64,000 bases of DNA, taken from Flavobacteriales bacterium. GTDB taxonomy: Bacteria > Bacteroidota > Bacteroidia > NS11-12g > UBA9320. The notes beneath the pieces are model-generated. The model did not search any database, was not told where the DNA came from, and was given only the letters and a program-made list of their open reading frames with translations. The stretch lies in the NCBI GenBank assembly GCA_020635435.1, contig JACJZU010000002.1:558001-622000 (forward strand), in the 5' to 3' direction. The translations under genes and the position numbers were made by a program. Shown here in pieces: positions 18,001 to 26,170 of this stretch (positions are counted from its first letter, which is position 1; the number at the start of each line of letters is the position of its first letter).

Positions 18001-18118
18001 ATCCGGTATTCAGACCAGATTATATGGTTATTCGGTGGTTTACAACTTCGGATGGGGATTTGATAATGGTGTCTGGAACAAGGCAGTAAGTCAAATCAAG
18101 ATCGGTCTTGACTTTTAA
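15050..18118 (+). CDS. TolB-like outer-membrane protein: peptidase-MA-like domain, beta-propeller, C-terminal barrel
   Basis: A 1022-residue envelope protein. A signal peptide covers residues 1-25, ending VRA. Residues about 28-175 resemble the peptidase MA fold. The WFISGLAEYLA helix (160-170) carries the third-ligand Glu, but the place of HExxH reads ENLISEM (133-139), so catalysis is not expected. Residues about 250-560 hold WD40/TolB-like blades, and residues 575-620 are a charged, coil-like linker. From about 650 on, beta-rich segments with many aromatic residues resemble an Omp85/surface-antigen barrel and end in ...GLDF, a typical terminal Phe. Such genes are annotated in Bacteroidota as translocation protein TolB, with no proven role. 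ATG at 15050 follows an in-frame TTG. Confidence 0.75.
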   Translation: MRRSRIYIAPIILLLLLSISNPVRAVDWRVLHSDHFNVHFDRGQQQLVEYILPLMIADLGYIEDRIGYRLSGRIDVFIYPSTASYLGSLKQSPMPRFNGIDGGIIDIRGFDINLCYTGNKSVLLRDLRIGIGENLISEMLYGGTTQERIKYHTLLHLPDWFISGLAEYLALGWDNESDGALRDLFLNNKLGHFNKLGPEDQTLIGHSLWRYIDERKGDLSIPRILYLVRLTRKLETALYFVFNAGVKEIYADWYRYNNAIYAHEMNRRIPSNSEDLRWHIAKHRVGQVFIGLDLNNLVYVMSEPGLTELRIWNRETRTNKVLYSENTNRHLTSIPEEVLIPFWDGGQEIWLADNLFRKGELLKLNLQGAQVESFNHPFTAIRAISKTEVSNELLLIGVMNGKTDVFLFNTLTERVRQITDDWNDEAELFYDVNGNFYYSAQVYREEYHPDGSPSQSDIFYCIRGVGDSIVISNLTNTSTANERDPVKLSQASLSYLSDANGISNAYLFDMAPPGKAITDYRFSILDQQVSPDKSLVVEMLRIDDHYELFASALESGQIQVQGEPALTQTRKILQERKRVEDQIKREEDRMEEQTTSYSGSYFQTDFPVPANVDSMEDIAQEVESLNWFEFGEHTGYKFRISRIYTQLDNSYFGNDLFPVYLAPEEQFRNPFGATFGVGISDQRQRHQLTTLARSNLSFSSMQFRLNYRFNQGNNVYEGDVWRRTELLKDYQTYYRNRALQMKFISLIALSDRFNLNSRLRVRRDELMPLSTNREALLMDVERERFAELGAGIEFHRASTVFNGEKQTSMRIDLSGLEDGRRGGGGTVKLEGNIHRPLTPALQLRSQMRSGFAFGNAQRLFMLGGLSEEFRADFNRENPVFHRNTNYYEPIFGMRAFPRNTRNGNSFLLLTNTLELNLSKVLHTHALGSRWLSNTSLLAYADLGSAWFGIDPWSIDNPRNVRQFSDGVLDIRVYNVKSPFAYAFGSGIQTRLYGYSVVYNFGWGFDNGVWNKAVSQIKIGLDF

Positions 18119-18133
18119 CATGGGCGATCGTCG

Positions 18134-18163
18134 GGTAAATGATCTTTTGTCGAATCGTTTACC
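18134..18163 (+). terminator. hairpin after the TolB-like gene
   Basis: A 10-base-pair stem, GGTAAATGAT with ATCGTTTACC (one G-U pair), around a 10-base loop, 16 bases after the stop codon. No T-run follows, so it may be a transcript-end stabiliser and not an intrinsic terminator. Confidence 0.35.
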
Positions 18164-18241
18164 ATAAGTGCTGCTCGGTCTCTGTCGATAAGTTGTAAAG
18201 AATCAGCTTTTCTTTTCTGTGTCGCTGCGGCTTGATAGGCC

Positions 18242-18249
18242 TAGCTTTG
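18242..18249 (+). promoter_or_regulatory. -7 box (TAGCTTTG) for purH
   Basis: Exact TAnnTTTG match 14 bases before the purH ATG at 18264. A TTG is missing at the ideal -33, but a T-rich TTTTCTG lies about 22 bases upstream. It favours the 18264 start, since any longer reading frame would begin upstream of the promoter. Confidence 0.38.
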
Positions 18250-18263
18250 CACAAATTTTAGCC

Positions 18264-19760
18264 ATGCAAAAGAACATCCGCAGAGCATTGATCTCTGTAT
18301 TTTACAAAGACAAAATTGCTCCGTTGGCTGAGTATTTGAACAAGGAGGGTGTTGAAATACTGAGTACGGGAGGGACCCGCAGTTTTTTGGAGAATTTGGG
18401 AATAGCAGTTACGCCGGTTGAATCGATAACGGGGTATCCCTCTATTTTGGATGGAAGGGTGAAAACTCTACACCCTGCCATTTTCGGGGGTATTTTGAAT
18501 CGAACAGGCAATGAGCAAGATGATTCGGAGATCCGTGAACACGGGATACCGGAAATCGATCTGGTCATGGTGGACCTTTATCCATTTGCAGAGACCTTGT
18601 CAAAAACCGACGATGAAGCCCAGTTGATCGAGAAGATCGATATCGGGGGCGTTTCCCTTATCCGTGCAGGGGCTAAAAATTTCCGCGACAAGCTCATCAT
18701 TGCGGATACCGGGGATTGTGCGAAGGTTCTCAGCGAGTTGCAGTCGGGTTCTTGTTCGAGTTCATTGGAATTCAGGCAGCGCATGGCCGCCCGTGCATTT
18801 GAGGTAACCGCTGCTTACGATGATCAGATCGCTGCTTATTTCAACAGGCACCGCGATAAAACCCTCCGCTATGGTGAAAATCCACACCAAAAGGCGGTAT
18901 TCCGCGGCAACCTCGAGCAGTTATTTGTTCAATTGAACGGTAAAGAATTGTCGTACAACAATTTACTCGACATTGATGCAGCGATCAACCTGATGGAAGA
19001 TTATCTCGACTATCCGGGCGCAACCGTAGCAATTCTGAAACACAACAATGCCTGTGGCCTGGCTTGCAGCGACTCAAATTTCGATGCCTACAAGAAGGCA
19101 CTGGAGGCAGATCCCGTTTCGGCATTTGGGGGGATCATCATTTCCGATCAACGCATCGACCGGGAACTGGCTGAGGAGATGAATTCACTCTTCTTCGAGA
19201 TTCTTCTCGCACCCGGTTTCGATGAGGAGGCACTGGAGATCTTAAAAGGAAAGAAGAACCGGATCATCTTGCAAACCAAAGCCCTGGAATTGCCTGAGAA
19301 ACAGGTTCGTTCTGTTTTGAATGGTCTTCTTGTACAGGATCGGGATGTCCACATCACACTTACCGACGGATTCAGTTGTGTAACCGAGCGCAATCCGGAC
19401 CCACGTGAGATAGATGACCTGTTCTTTGCCAATATACTTGTGAAACACACCAAATCGAACGCCATTGTTTTGGCCAAAGGCAAGCAGCTTTTGGCCAGTG
19501 GAACCGGACAAACTTCCCGAGTCGACGCTCTTGAGCAGGCCATTCAAAAAGCGCGGAAATTTGGTTTTGATCTGGAGGGGGCCGTGATGGCTTCTGACGC
19601 ATTTTTCCCATTTCCCGACTGTGTTGAGATCGCCGACAAAGTGGGTATACGAAGTGTAATACAGCCCGGAGGTAGTATCAACGATCAGAAATCGATCGAC
19701 TATTGCAATGCCCATGATATGACCATGGTATTAACAGGACACAGACATTTCAGACACTGA
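18264..19760 (+). CDS. purH: bifunctional AICAR formyltransferase / IMP cyclohydrolase
   Basis: A 498-residue enzyme for the last two steps of IMP synthesis. The N-terminal MGS-like cyclohydrolase domain (about residues 1-190) has VEILSTGGTRSFL, GRVKTLHPAIFGGIL and VDLYPFAET. The C-terminal transformylase domain begins at LRYGENPHQKA and includes LKHNNACGLACS and the catalytic-region VSAFGGII. It ends GSINDQKSIDYCN and TGHRHFRH. It uses 10-formyl-THF, which the fhs product encoded 15 kb away can supply. The ATG at 18264 is chosen because the alignment begins there and a -7 box lies just before it. Confidence 0.97.
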   Translation: MQKNIRRALISVFYKDKIAPLAEYLNKEGVEILSTGGTRSFLENLGIAVTPVESITGYPSILDGRVKTLHPAIFGGILNRTGNEQDDSEIREHGIPEIDLVMVDLYPFAETLSKTDDEAQLIEKIDIGGVSLIRAGAKNFRDKLIIADTGDCAKVLSELQSGSCSSSLEFRQRMAARAFEVTAAYDDQIAAYFNRHRDKTLRYGENPHQKAVFRGNLEQLFVQLNGKELSYNNLLDIDAAINLMEDYLDYPGATVAILKHNNACGLACSDSNFDAYKKALEADPVSAFGGIIISDQRIDRELAEEMNSLFFEILLAPGFDEEALEILKGKKNRIILQTKALELPEKQVRSVLNGLLVQDRDVHITLTDGFSCVTERNPDPREIDDLFFANILVKHTKSNAIVLAKGKQLLASGTGQTSRVDALEQAIQKARKFGFDLEGAVMASDAFFPFPDCVEIADKVGIRSVIQPGGSINDQKSIDYCNAHDMTMVLTGHRHFRH

Positions 19761-19827
19761 TGTGAAAGAGGTGTATAATTAATCGGAACCCGTCAAAAAT
19801 AAGAAGGATATTGAGCAGTTATTCCGT

Positions 19828-19835
19828 TAGTTTTG
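19828..19835 (+). promoter_or_regulatory. -7 box (TAGTTTTG) ahead of the mre operon
   Basis: Exact TAnnTTTG match 59 bases before mreB. A TTG at 19811-19813 is only 14 bases upstream, shorter than the usual 17-23, so the -33 is uncertain. Confidence 0.35.
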
Positions 19836-19894
19836 TGAGTTAGTAAGCATGCGCTCAACCGTACCAGTAATCACACCCAAAAGACAACAATTTC

Positions 19895-20917
19895 ATGGGC
19901 ATTTTTAATTTCCTTTCCCAGGAGGTTGCCATAGACCTGGGAACTGCCAACACCCTCGTTCTGCACAAGGACAAAGTTATGGTCAACGAACCTTCGATAA
20001 TCGCCATAAAGAGGTCGACCGGTGAGATCTTGGCCATAGGGAAGGCAGCTCAAAAAATGCACGGCAAAACCCATGAAGACATCAAGACCATACGTCCATT
20101 AAAGGACGGAGTGATCGCGGATTTCAAGGCCGCGGAACATATGATCCGTGGTTTCATTAAGATGATCAACAAGGGGAGGAACTGGTTACAGCCCCAATTG
20201 CGCATGGTTATCTGCATTCCTTCCGGTATCACTGAAGTTGAAAAACGAGCAGTTCGTCAGTCTGCCGAAAAAGCAGGAGCGAAGGAGGTTTATATGATCC
20301 CTGAACCTATGGCGGCTGCAATAGGTATTGGTATCGATATCTCCGAACCGATGGGTAATATGATCATCGACATAGGTGGGGGAACTACGGAGATCGCCGT
20401 GATAGCCTTATCGGGAATCGTTTCCGACCAATCGATACGTGTAGCGGGTGATAATTTCACGGATGATATCATCGAGTATATGCGCCGGCAGCACAACCTG
20501 ATGATCGGGGAGCGCACAGCGGAGCGGATCAAGATCGAAGTTGGGGCGGCACTTCCGGAATTGGACAATCCACCGGAGGATTTTGCGGTGAACGGCCGTG
20601 ACCTCATGACCGGGATACCAAAGCAGATCTACGTGTCGTATTCGGAGATCGCCCTGGCCCTGGACAAATCCATTTCAAAGATCGAGGAAGCCGTACTCAA
20701 AGCGCTGGAGCTCACTCCACCGGAACTCAGTGCCGACATCTATCAGACCGGATTATACCTCACCGGAGGTGGGGCCTTGCTTCGCGGATTGGACAAACGA
20801 ATTTCCAGTAAATCGAAATTGCCGGTCTACGTAGCTGAAGATCCGCTGCAAGCTGTAGTTAAAGGAACCGGTATCGCACTTAAAAACCTGGATAGCTACC
20901 GTACCATCATGCAATAA
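19895..20917 (+). CDS. mreB: rod shape-determining protein MreB
   Basis: A 340-residue bacterial actin that forms membrane-bound filaments steering lateral wall synthesis. Actin-fold motifs are phosphate 1 IDLGTANTLV, connect 1 IPSGITEVEKRAV, phosphate 2 MIIDIGGGTTEIAVI and the adenosine motif LTGGGALLRGLD. The N-terminal MGIFNFLSQ resembles the membrane-binding tip of the family. It is the first gene of mreB-mreC-mreD-mrdA-rodA; mreC starts 11 bases after its stop. Length is normal (about 340). Confidence 0.98.
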   Translation: MGIFNFLSQEVAIDLGTANTLVLHKDKVMVNEPSIIAIKRSTGEILAIGKAAQKMHGKTHEDIKTIRPLKDGVIADFKAAEHMIRGFIKMINKGRNWLQPQLRMVICIPSGITEVEKRAVRQSAEKAGAKEVYMIPEPMAAAIGIGIDISEPMGNMIIDIGGGTTEIAVIALSGIVSDQSIRVAGDNFTDDIIEYMRRQHNLMIGERTAERIKIEVGAALPELDNPPEDFAVNGRDLMTGIPKQIYVSYSEIALALDKSISKIEEAVLKALELTPPELSADIYQTGLYLTGGGALLRGLDKRISSKSKLPVYVAEDPLQAVVKGTGIALKNLDSYRTIMQ

Positions 20918-20928
20918 GTGAGCGGCCC

Positions 20929-21765
20929 ATGCAGAACCTGCTCCGATTCCTGTATACCTATTACCACTTTATTATTTTCCTGTTCCTGGAATTGTTGGCA
21001 CTCACAGCCCTCATAGAGTTCAATAATTACCATCAAAGCATTTTCTTCACTTCAGCGAGCAATGTAACGGGTACAGTTTACGGTTGGAAATCGGACGTTG
21101 AAGCATACCTTGATCTTCGGCAGAAGAATGAGGCACTGCTGCAAGAGAATCTCATGTTGCGTCAACGCGATTCTGCATTGAACATGCTGAACTTAACTGG
21201 AGATTCCGTTTTGGTTGAAGACACTGCAAAACGGGCTCTTTACAGCTATCGTTCTGCTGAGGTGATCAACAATTCCGTTACCCGACGGAGGAATTATTTT
21301 ACCGTGAATAAGGGCGATGCCCAGGGTATCCGTAAAAATATGGGTGTGATAACCCCTTTGGGAATAGCCGGTAAGATCGTGAAAACGAGCAAGAATTACT
21401 CGATCGGGATGTCTCTGTTGCATGAAGATTTTCTCATCACTCCACAGATCAACGGAATAACGATCTATGGCGGAATGCGCTGGGAAGGTAAGAACCCGAG
21501 GGAACTCAAGATCGATAAAGTGAATTCACATTACGAGATCGCCGTTGGCGATACGGTTTATACAACAACCTATTCGCACTATTTCCCGCCCGGTGTTCAG
21601 ATCGGCACAGTTTCCAGAGTAGAAGCTACAGATGCAAACTACCAGGAGCTTTGGGTTAAAATCTCCAACGACATCGGACAGATCCGACAGGTGTACATTG
21701 TCCAGAATCTGGACTTTGAAGAATTGGATTCACTTGAGAATATAAATTTGGATGAGCGGCGCTAA
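20929..21765 (+). CDS. mreC: rod shape-determining protein MreC
   Basis: A 278-residue periplasmic scaffold of the elongasome, anchored by one N-terminal helix (about residues 9-30). A coiled-coil follows (about 55-85, DLRQKNEALLQENLMLRQ), and then the MreC beta domain with VNKGDAQGIRKNMGVI, GIAGKIVKTSKNYS and YPGV-like FPPGVQIGTVSRV. It links MreB filaments to the PBP2-RodA wall synthase. mreD begins before its stop codon (14-base overlap), which indicates translational coupling. Confidence 0.95.
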   Translation: MQNLLRFLYTYYHFIIFLFLELLALTALIEFNNYHQSIFFTSASNVTGTVYGWKSDVEAYLDLRQKNEALLQENLMLRQRDSALNMLNLTGDSVLVEDTAKRALYSYRSAEVINNSVTRRRNYFTVNKGDAQGIRKNMGVITPLGIAGKIVKTSKNYSIGMSLLHEDFLITPQINGITIYGGMRWEGKNPRELKIDKVNSHYEIAVGDTVYTTTYSHYFPPGVQIGTVSRVEATDANYQELWVKISNDIGQIRQVYIVQNLDFEELDSLENINLDERR

Positions 21766-22273
21766 CTGGATACGGATATTGTTCCTGGCCGCAGTTCTTG
21801 TACTGCTCCAGGTATTGATCATCGATCAGATCGAGATCAGCAGGTTCATTCATCCTCAGATCTATTTTCTGGTGATCCTGGGGTTGCCTGTTGGTATGCG
21901 CCACTGGCATTCGTATTTGTTTGCATTTCTCCTGGGGTTGAGCGTTGATGCCTTCACCAATACTCCCGGGCTCAATGCGTTTGTGTGTACGATGATGACT
22001 TTCATTCGTTATGTCTACCTTCAGAACTTTTTCGACCGGGAGTGGCTGGCTTCGAATGTCCGCTTGTTACTGAGCAATACCGAGACGCTTTCCTACCTGT
22101 TGTATGCGGCTATTTTCAGTGTTATTTTTCATTTTTTCTATTTCCTGATCGAAGGGTTGAGCTTCAGTCATTTTTCTGAAACGCTCCTCAAAACACTCTA
22201 CAGTTCTTCCATGTCTGTATTGTTGATATTGCTCTTACAGTTCACTTTCGCACCACGGGTAAAAAATGAGTAG
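21752..22273 (+). CDS. mreD: rod shape-determining protein MreD
   Basis: A 173-residue integral membrane protein with five or so hydrophobic segments. Position and character fit MreD: very hydrophobic, with the early pattern FIHPQIYFLVILGLP and LGLSVDAFTNTPGLNAF. It completes the MreBCD set. It overlaps mreC by 14 bases and mrdA by 8. Sequence conservation in MreD is low, so the operon position carries much of the call. Confidence 0.92.
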   Translation: MSGANWIRILFLAAVLVLLQVLIIDQIEISRFIHPQIYFLVILGLPVGMRHWHSYLFAFLLGLSVDAFTNTPGLNAFVCTMMTFIRYVYLQNFFDREWLASNVRLLLSNTETLSYLLYAAIFSVIFHFFYFLIEGLSFSHFSETLLKTLYSSSMSVLLILLLQFTFAPRVKNE

Positions 22274-24101
22274 CAATTCGAATAAGGGAATTGTAATACG
22301 TGCCTCCATTGTGATCATTTCGCTGATCCTGTTGGTGAAGTTATTCTTCCTACAGGTGGTGAACGATAAATATGCCGAGGAAGCCCGTCGCATCTCGCGC
22401 CGAATCGTTACCCTGTATCCGGATCGCGGATTGATTGAGGACCGGAACGGCAAGATCATCGTTTTCAACGATGCAGCCTTTGACCTTATGATCAATTTCC
22501 CATTTCGGACCAAGAATTTCGATGTGCAGGGTTTTTGCGCGTTAACCGAACTGAGCAGGGAGGAATTTGAGGCGAAACTTGCCGAGGCCAGAGCAAATAC
22601 ATATCGGGGCAGGGCCATTTTCATGAAGAATCTCGAGCCGCGTTTGTTTGCGCGTATTCAAGAGGGTTTGCATGAATTCTCACATTTCAATATAGAAACA
22701 CGTACCGATAGGCGATACGACTACAATGCAGGCGGACACGTCCTTGGGTATGTGGCTGAGATTTCGCGATCGGAATTGGAAAAAACGGAAGACGGTTACT
22801 ACGATATCGGGGAGTACGTAGGTAAGAGCGGAATTGAACAGTTCTATGAGGAGCCGCTGCGCGGTGTAAAGGGCTTTGAGTATCATACGGTCGATCACCT
22901 TGGCCGCATCGTGGATGACTACAAGGACGGTGTCGAAAATACGAAAGCGGTGAACGGGAAAAGACTCACTTCATCGCTCGACATAGAATTGCAGCGCTAT
23001 GGGGAGGAACTCATGCAGAACAAGATCGGCAGCATTGTGGCGATTGAACCTTCATCGGGTGAAATTCTGGCGATGGTCTCCAGCCCGGCATACGATCCGA
23101 ACATGTTCTCCATCAAGAATCTGGGCAAGTATTACCGGGAACTGGCACGGGATAAGTCAAAACCTCTGCTCAACAGGGCTGTCGCTGCCCAATACCCGCC
23201 GGGTTCGGTATTCAAACTAATAATGGCTCTTATTGGTCTGGAGGAAGGAGTGATCACAACATCAACGCAATTCAGTTGTTCAAACGGATTTAGGGTAGGG
23301 AGCCTGCACGTAGGTTGTCACGCTCATGCACCTCGACCGGATCTGAAGTACAGTTTGATCACTTCTTGTAATGCCTACTATTGCAACACGCTGCGCGAGA
23401 TCTTGCACCAGGGGAATGGAGAGACCATCGAAGAATCGTACAATAACTGGCGCAATTATCTGCTGCGATTTGGGTTGGGTTCCACACTGGGTTTGGACGT
23501 GAATCAAGAGAAAGGCGGTAATGTTCCATCTGCGGAGTATTACCATCGGATACACGGACATAATCGCTGGAATTATCTTCGGATCATATCACTTTCCATC
23601 GGTCAGGGCGAGTTGCTGTTCACCCCGCTTCAGATGGCCAATGTAGCGGCCATTATAGCCAATAAGGGATATTATTACGTGCCGCATGTGGTGAAGGCCA
23701 TCGATGGTAAGCCGGGAATTCCCGAGCGCTTTCTTGAACGCAGGGAAACGGGGATCAGCGACTACAACTTCAATATCGTACGGGACGCCATGCGCGAAGT
23801 GTACGAACGTGGTACAGCTGCAGGCTCACAGATCAAAGGGATCACTTCCTGCGGAAAAACAGGTACGGTTCAAAACCCGCATGGCGAGAACCACTCCATG
23901 TTCATTGCATTTGCCCCGAAGGAAGAACCGAAGATCGCCATTGCCGTAGTTGTGGAAAATTCCGGATATGGATCCACCTGGGCGGCACCGATCGCCTCGT
24001 TGATGATGGAGAAATACCTCATGCCCGATTCCACCACACAGCGACCAGATCTGTATGAGCGCATGATCAAGGGTAACCTAATGCCGGTAGACAATGAATG
24101 A
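22266..24101 (+). CDS. mrdA: penicillin-binding protein 2 (elongation transpeptidase)
   Basis: A 611-residue class B PBP that cross-links peptidoglycan during elongation. One N-terminal membrane helix (about residues 12-30) precedes a dimerisation domain with YVAEISRSEL and GKSGIEQFYE. The transpeptidase domain has the active serine S314 in PGSVFK, the SCN motif in ITSCNAYYCN, and KTGTVQNPHG near residue 540. All three motifs are intact. It overlaps mreD and rodA by 8 bases each. RodA supplies the matching glycan polymerase. Confidence 0.97.
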   Translation: MSSNSNKGIVIRASIVIISLILLVKLFFLQVVNDKYAEEARRISRRIVTLYPDRGLIEDRNGKIIVFNDAAFDLMINFPFRTKNFDVQGFCALTELSREEFEAKLAEARANTYRGRAIFMKNLEPRLFARIQEGLHEFSHFNIETRTDRRYDYNAGGHVLGYVAEISRSELEKTEDGYYDIGEYVGKSGIEQFYEEPLRGVKGFEYHTVDHLGRIVDDYKDGVENTKAVNGKRLTSSLDIELQRYGEELMQNKIGSIVAIEPSSGEILAMVSSPAYDPNMFSIKNLGKYYRELARDKSKPLLNRAVAAQYPPGSVFKLIMALIGLEEGVITTSTQFSCSNGFRVGSLHVGCHAHAPRPDLKYSLITSCNAYYCNTLREILHQGNGETIEESYNNWRNYLLRFGLGSTLGLDVNQEKGGNVPSAEYYHRIHGHNRWNYLRIISLSIGQGELLFTPLQMANVAAIIANKGYYYVPHVVKAIDGKPGIPERFLERRETGISDYNFNIVRDAMREVYERGTAAGSQIKGITSCGKTGTVQNPHGENHSMFIAFAPKEEPKIAIAVVVENSGYGSTWAAPIASLMMEKYLMPDSTTQRPDLYERMIKGNLMPVDNE

Positions 24102-25365
24102 GCGGGACAATGGAACGACGTATCTGGATGGCTGGAGCCTAATGATCTACTTGTGCCTCGTTCTACTCGGATGGCTCAGTATTTATTCTGCTTCGCACGG
24201 TGGTGATACATTTGAATTGGATTTTTCCACCAACTATGGCAAACAGATCATCTGGATCGGCATATCCCTCTTGCTCGGGGGTATGATATTTCTGATCGAT
24301 ACCCGATTCTTTGATGTGTTTGCCTATGCATTCTATGCGCTCACCATCGCTCTTCTTCTGCTGGTGTTGGCATTTGGATCGGAGATCAACGGAGCAAGAG
24401 CCTGGTTCGAAATTGGAGGATTCAGACTTCAACCGGCCGAGTTTGCCAAGTTTGGAACCGCATTGGCTCTCGCCAAATACCTCGGAGATATCGATAGCAA
24501 CATCCGCGAATTCCGGCAGCAAGTGGTGGCCTTCATCTTGTTGGGCATACCGGCCGTTTTGATCGTTGTGCAGGGAGATGCCGGTTCGGCTCTTGTTTAT
24601 GCTTCACTCACACTCATGTTCTACAGGGAGGGGATGTCGGGACTTTTTCTGATACTCGGTATCGGATTCATTATTCTGTTCATCCTCACTATCGCGTACG
24701 GTACGCAGAGTGTGATGATCGGGGTGTTGGTCGTTTGTCTGATCATCCTGGCATTCACATATACCCGAAAAGGTATAATCCGTTATTTGGTCGGGGCTCT
24801 GGTGGTTTGTTTTGCCTTGTCGGTATCCGTTCAGGCGGCATTTGAGAAAGTGCTGAAGCCACACCAGCAGATCCGCCTGGAGGTGATGCTCGGATTGAAG
24901 GAGGATCCTCAAGGCGTGGGTTACAATGTGACCCAATCGAAAATTGCCATTGGCTCCGGAGGTTTCTTCGGCAAAGGTTTCCTGAATGGGACGCAGACAA
25001 AAGGGGATTTCGTGCCCGAACAGCATACCGACTTTATATTCTCGACAGTGGGTGAGGAGTTCGGTTGGGTGGGTTCATTTGTGGTTATCGTCCTATTCGC
25101 GTCTCTTTTCCTCCGGATATCCTTTTTGGCGGAGAGACAGCGCAGTAAGTTCAATCGGGTTTATGCCTACAGTGTATTGTGCATACTCCTGTTCCATTTC
25201 GCAATAAATATTGGGATGACGGTGAATATTGCACCGGTGATCGGGATCCCTCTTCCTTTTTTCAGCTACGGGGGATCGTCTATGATATCCTTTACGCTGC
25301 TTCTCTTCTTATTGCTGCGGCTCGATGCCAATCGCTTTAACGAGTTGGACTCGGTTCACACTTGA
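24094..25365 (+). CDS. rodA: peptidoglycan glycosyltransferase RodA (SEDS family)
   Basis: A 423-residue SEDS polymerase with about ten membrane helices. Conserved blocks include the RLQPAEFAK loop (the family QPSE region), QGDAGSALVY, ILMLGLKEDPQGVGYN-like text with QSKIAIGSGGFFGKGF, the catalytic-region DFIFSTVGEEFGWVG, and IPLPFFSYGGSSM near the end. It polymerises lipid II in complex with PBP2, encoded immediately upstream. It ends the mre operon; a minus-strand gene ends 10 bases beyond its stop. Confidence 0.97.
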   Translation: MNERDNGTTYLDGWSLMIYLCLVLLGWLSIYSASHGGDTFELDFSTNYGKQIIWIGISLLLGGMIFLIDTRFFDVFAYAFYALTIALLLLVLAFGSEINGARAWFEIGGFRLQPAEFAKFGTALALAKYLGDIDSNIREFRQQVVAFILLGIPAVLIVVQGDAGSALVYASLTLMFYREGMSGLFLILGIGFIILFILTIAYGTQSVMIGVLVVCLIILAFTYTRKGIIRYLVGALVVCFALSVSVQAAFEKVLKPHQQIRLEVMLGLKEDPQGVGYNVTQSKIAIGSGGFFGKGFLNGTQTKGDFVPEQHTDFIFSTVGEEFGWVGSFVVIVLFASLFLRISFLAERQRSKFNRVYAYSVLCILLFHFAINIGMTVNIAPVIGIPLPFFSYGGSSMISFTLLLFLLLRLDANRFNELDSVHT

Positions 25366-25374
25366 GATATTGGA

Positions 25375-26130
25375 CTATTTCAAGCCTGTAAAGGAGAACA
25401 TGTCCAACCAATTATCGGCAATTTTAGCGGCTTCATCTGAAGGTGAGTGGATCAGATTCACAATAGCCAGATCGATCGTATTCGGGCTATAGAAATATTT
25501 GCTCAGATCCAGCTCGACCCCAATGGTGTTCTTACCTAATTGAGAAGAAGCCGCTGTGCTCAGATCCACCTCTATGACGCGCGAGTTCTTAAAGGGTTCG
25601 GTATAGCCTCCGATATGCAGCACAACCGCGTCGTTCGAAACGCTGGGTGAATTTCCTTCCAGTTTAAAGTTGATATAGCCGCTTATCATTCCCCAATACA
25701 TAGGGTCGGTGAATTGTGAATTCAGGGTGCCGTCGTAGTTTGTGGCAGAATCGGCCACGCCGATGGTAAACCGAACTTTGTGCACATCCGTAAGATCATT
25801 GGCAAATTCAAACATGGGATTTTCTTCCTTCGAAAGATCTACCATGAAGTATCGGTTATCCTTGTGTACAACGTTTCCCGAAGCATCGAGGAATTCAAAA
25901 TTGTTGATGTGATAGATCAGTTTGGTGAGTTGGAAACTGTCCCCGTTCTCCGTGATGTAAAATGGGCCGTTCAGGCTCAAGGGCTGTGCTCCGAAAACAT
26001 GAGAAAGTTCCACTTTCACGGGGTATTCGGGTTGGGGGATCGGGTCCGGATCGTCCGGATTACAGGCAGTAAACAGGGTGCTGAAGCCGATCAGAATAAG
26101 TCCGAGATGCAGATTTCTTTTCATACCCAT
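25375..26130 (-). CDS. MbnP-family lipoprotein (putative copper-binding)
   Basis: A 251-residue lipoprotein. The start at 26130 (or 26124) gives a signal peptide with a cysteine after SFTLFTA-like text, STLFTAC. The mature part matches the MbnP family: LTKLIYHINNFEF, YFMVDLSK, VRFTIGVADSATNYDG, and later VVLHIGGYTEPFKN and GVELDLSKYF. MbnP proteins are periplasmic, and characterised members bind copper through a modified tryptophan made by the partner dihaem enzyme MbnH. No MbnH or other cytochrome gene is present nearby, so copper handling here is an inference from family. It lies 40 bases after the GT-C-like gene in the same direction. Confidence 0.75.
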   Translation of the reverse strand: MGMKRNLHLGLILIGFSTLFTACNPDDPDPIPQPEYPVKVELSHVFGAQPLSLNGPFYITENGDSFQLTKLIYHINNFEFLDASGNVVHKDNRYFMVDLSKEENPMFEFANDLTDVHKVRFTIGVADSATNYDGTLNSQFTDPMYWGMISGYINFKLEGNSPSVSNDAVVLHIGGYTEPFKNSRVIEVDLSTAASSQLGKNTIGVELDLSKYFYSPNTIDLAIVNLIHSPSDEAAKIADNWLDMFSFTGLK

Positions 26131-26170
26131 AAAGATACTGCGACCTTCACATAGAATTGTGTAGCCTAGG

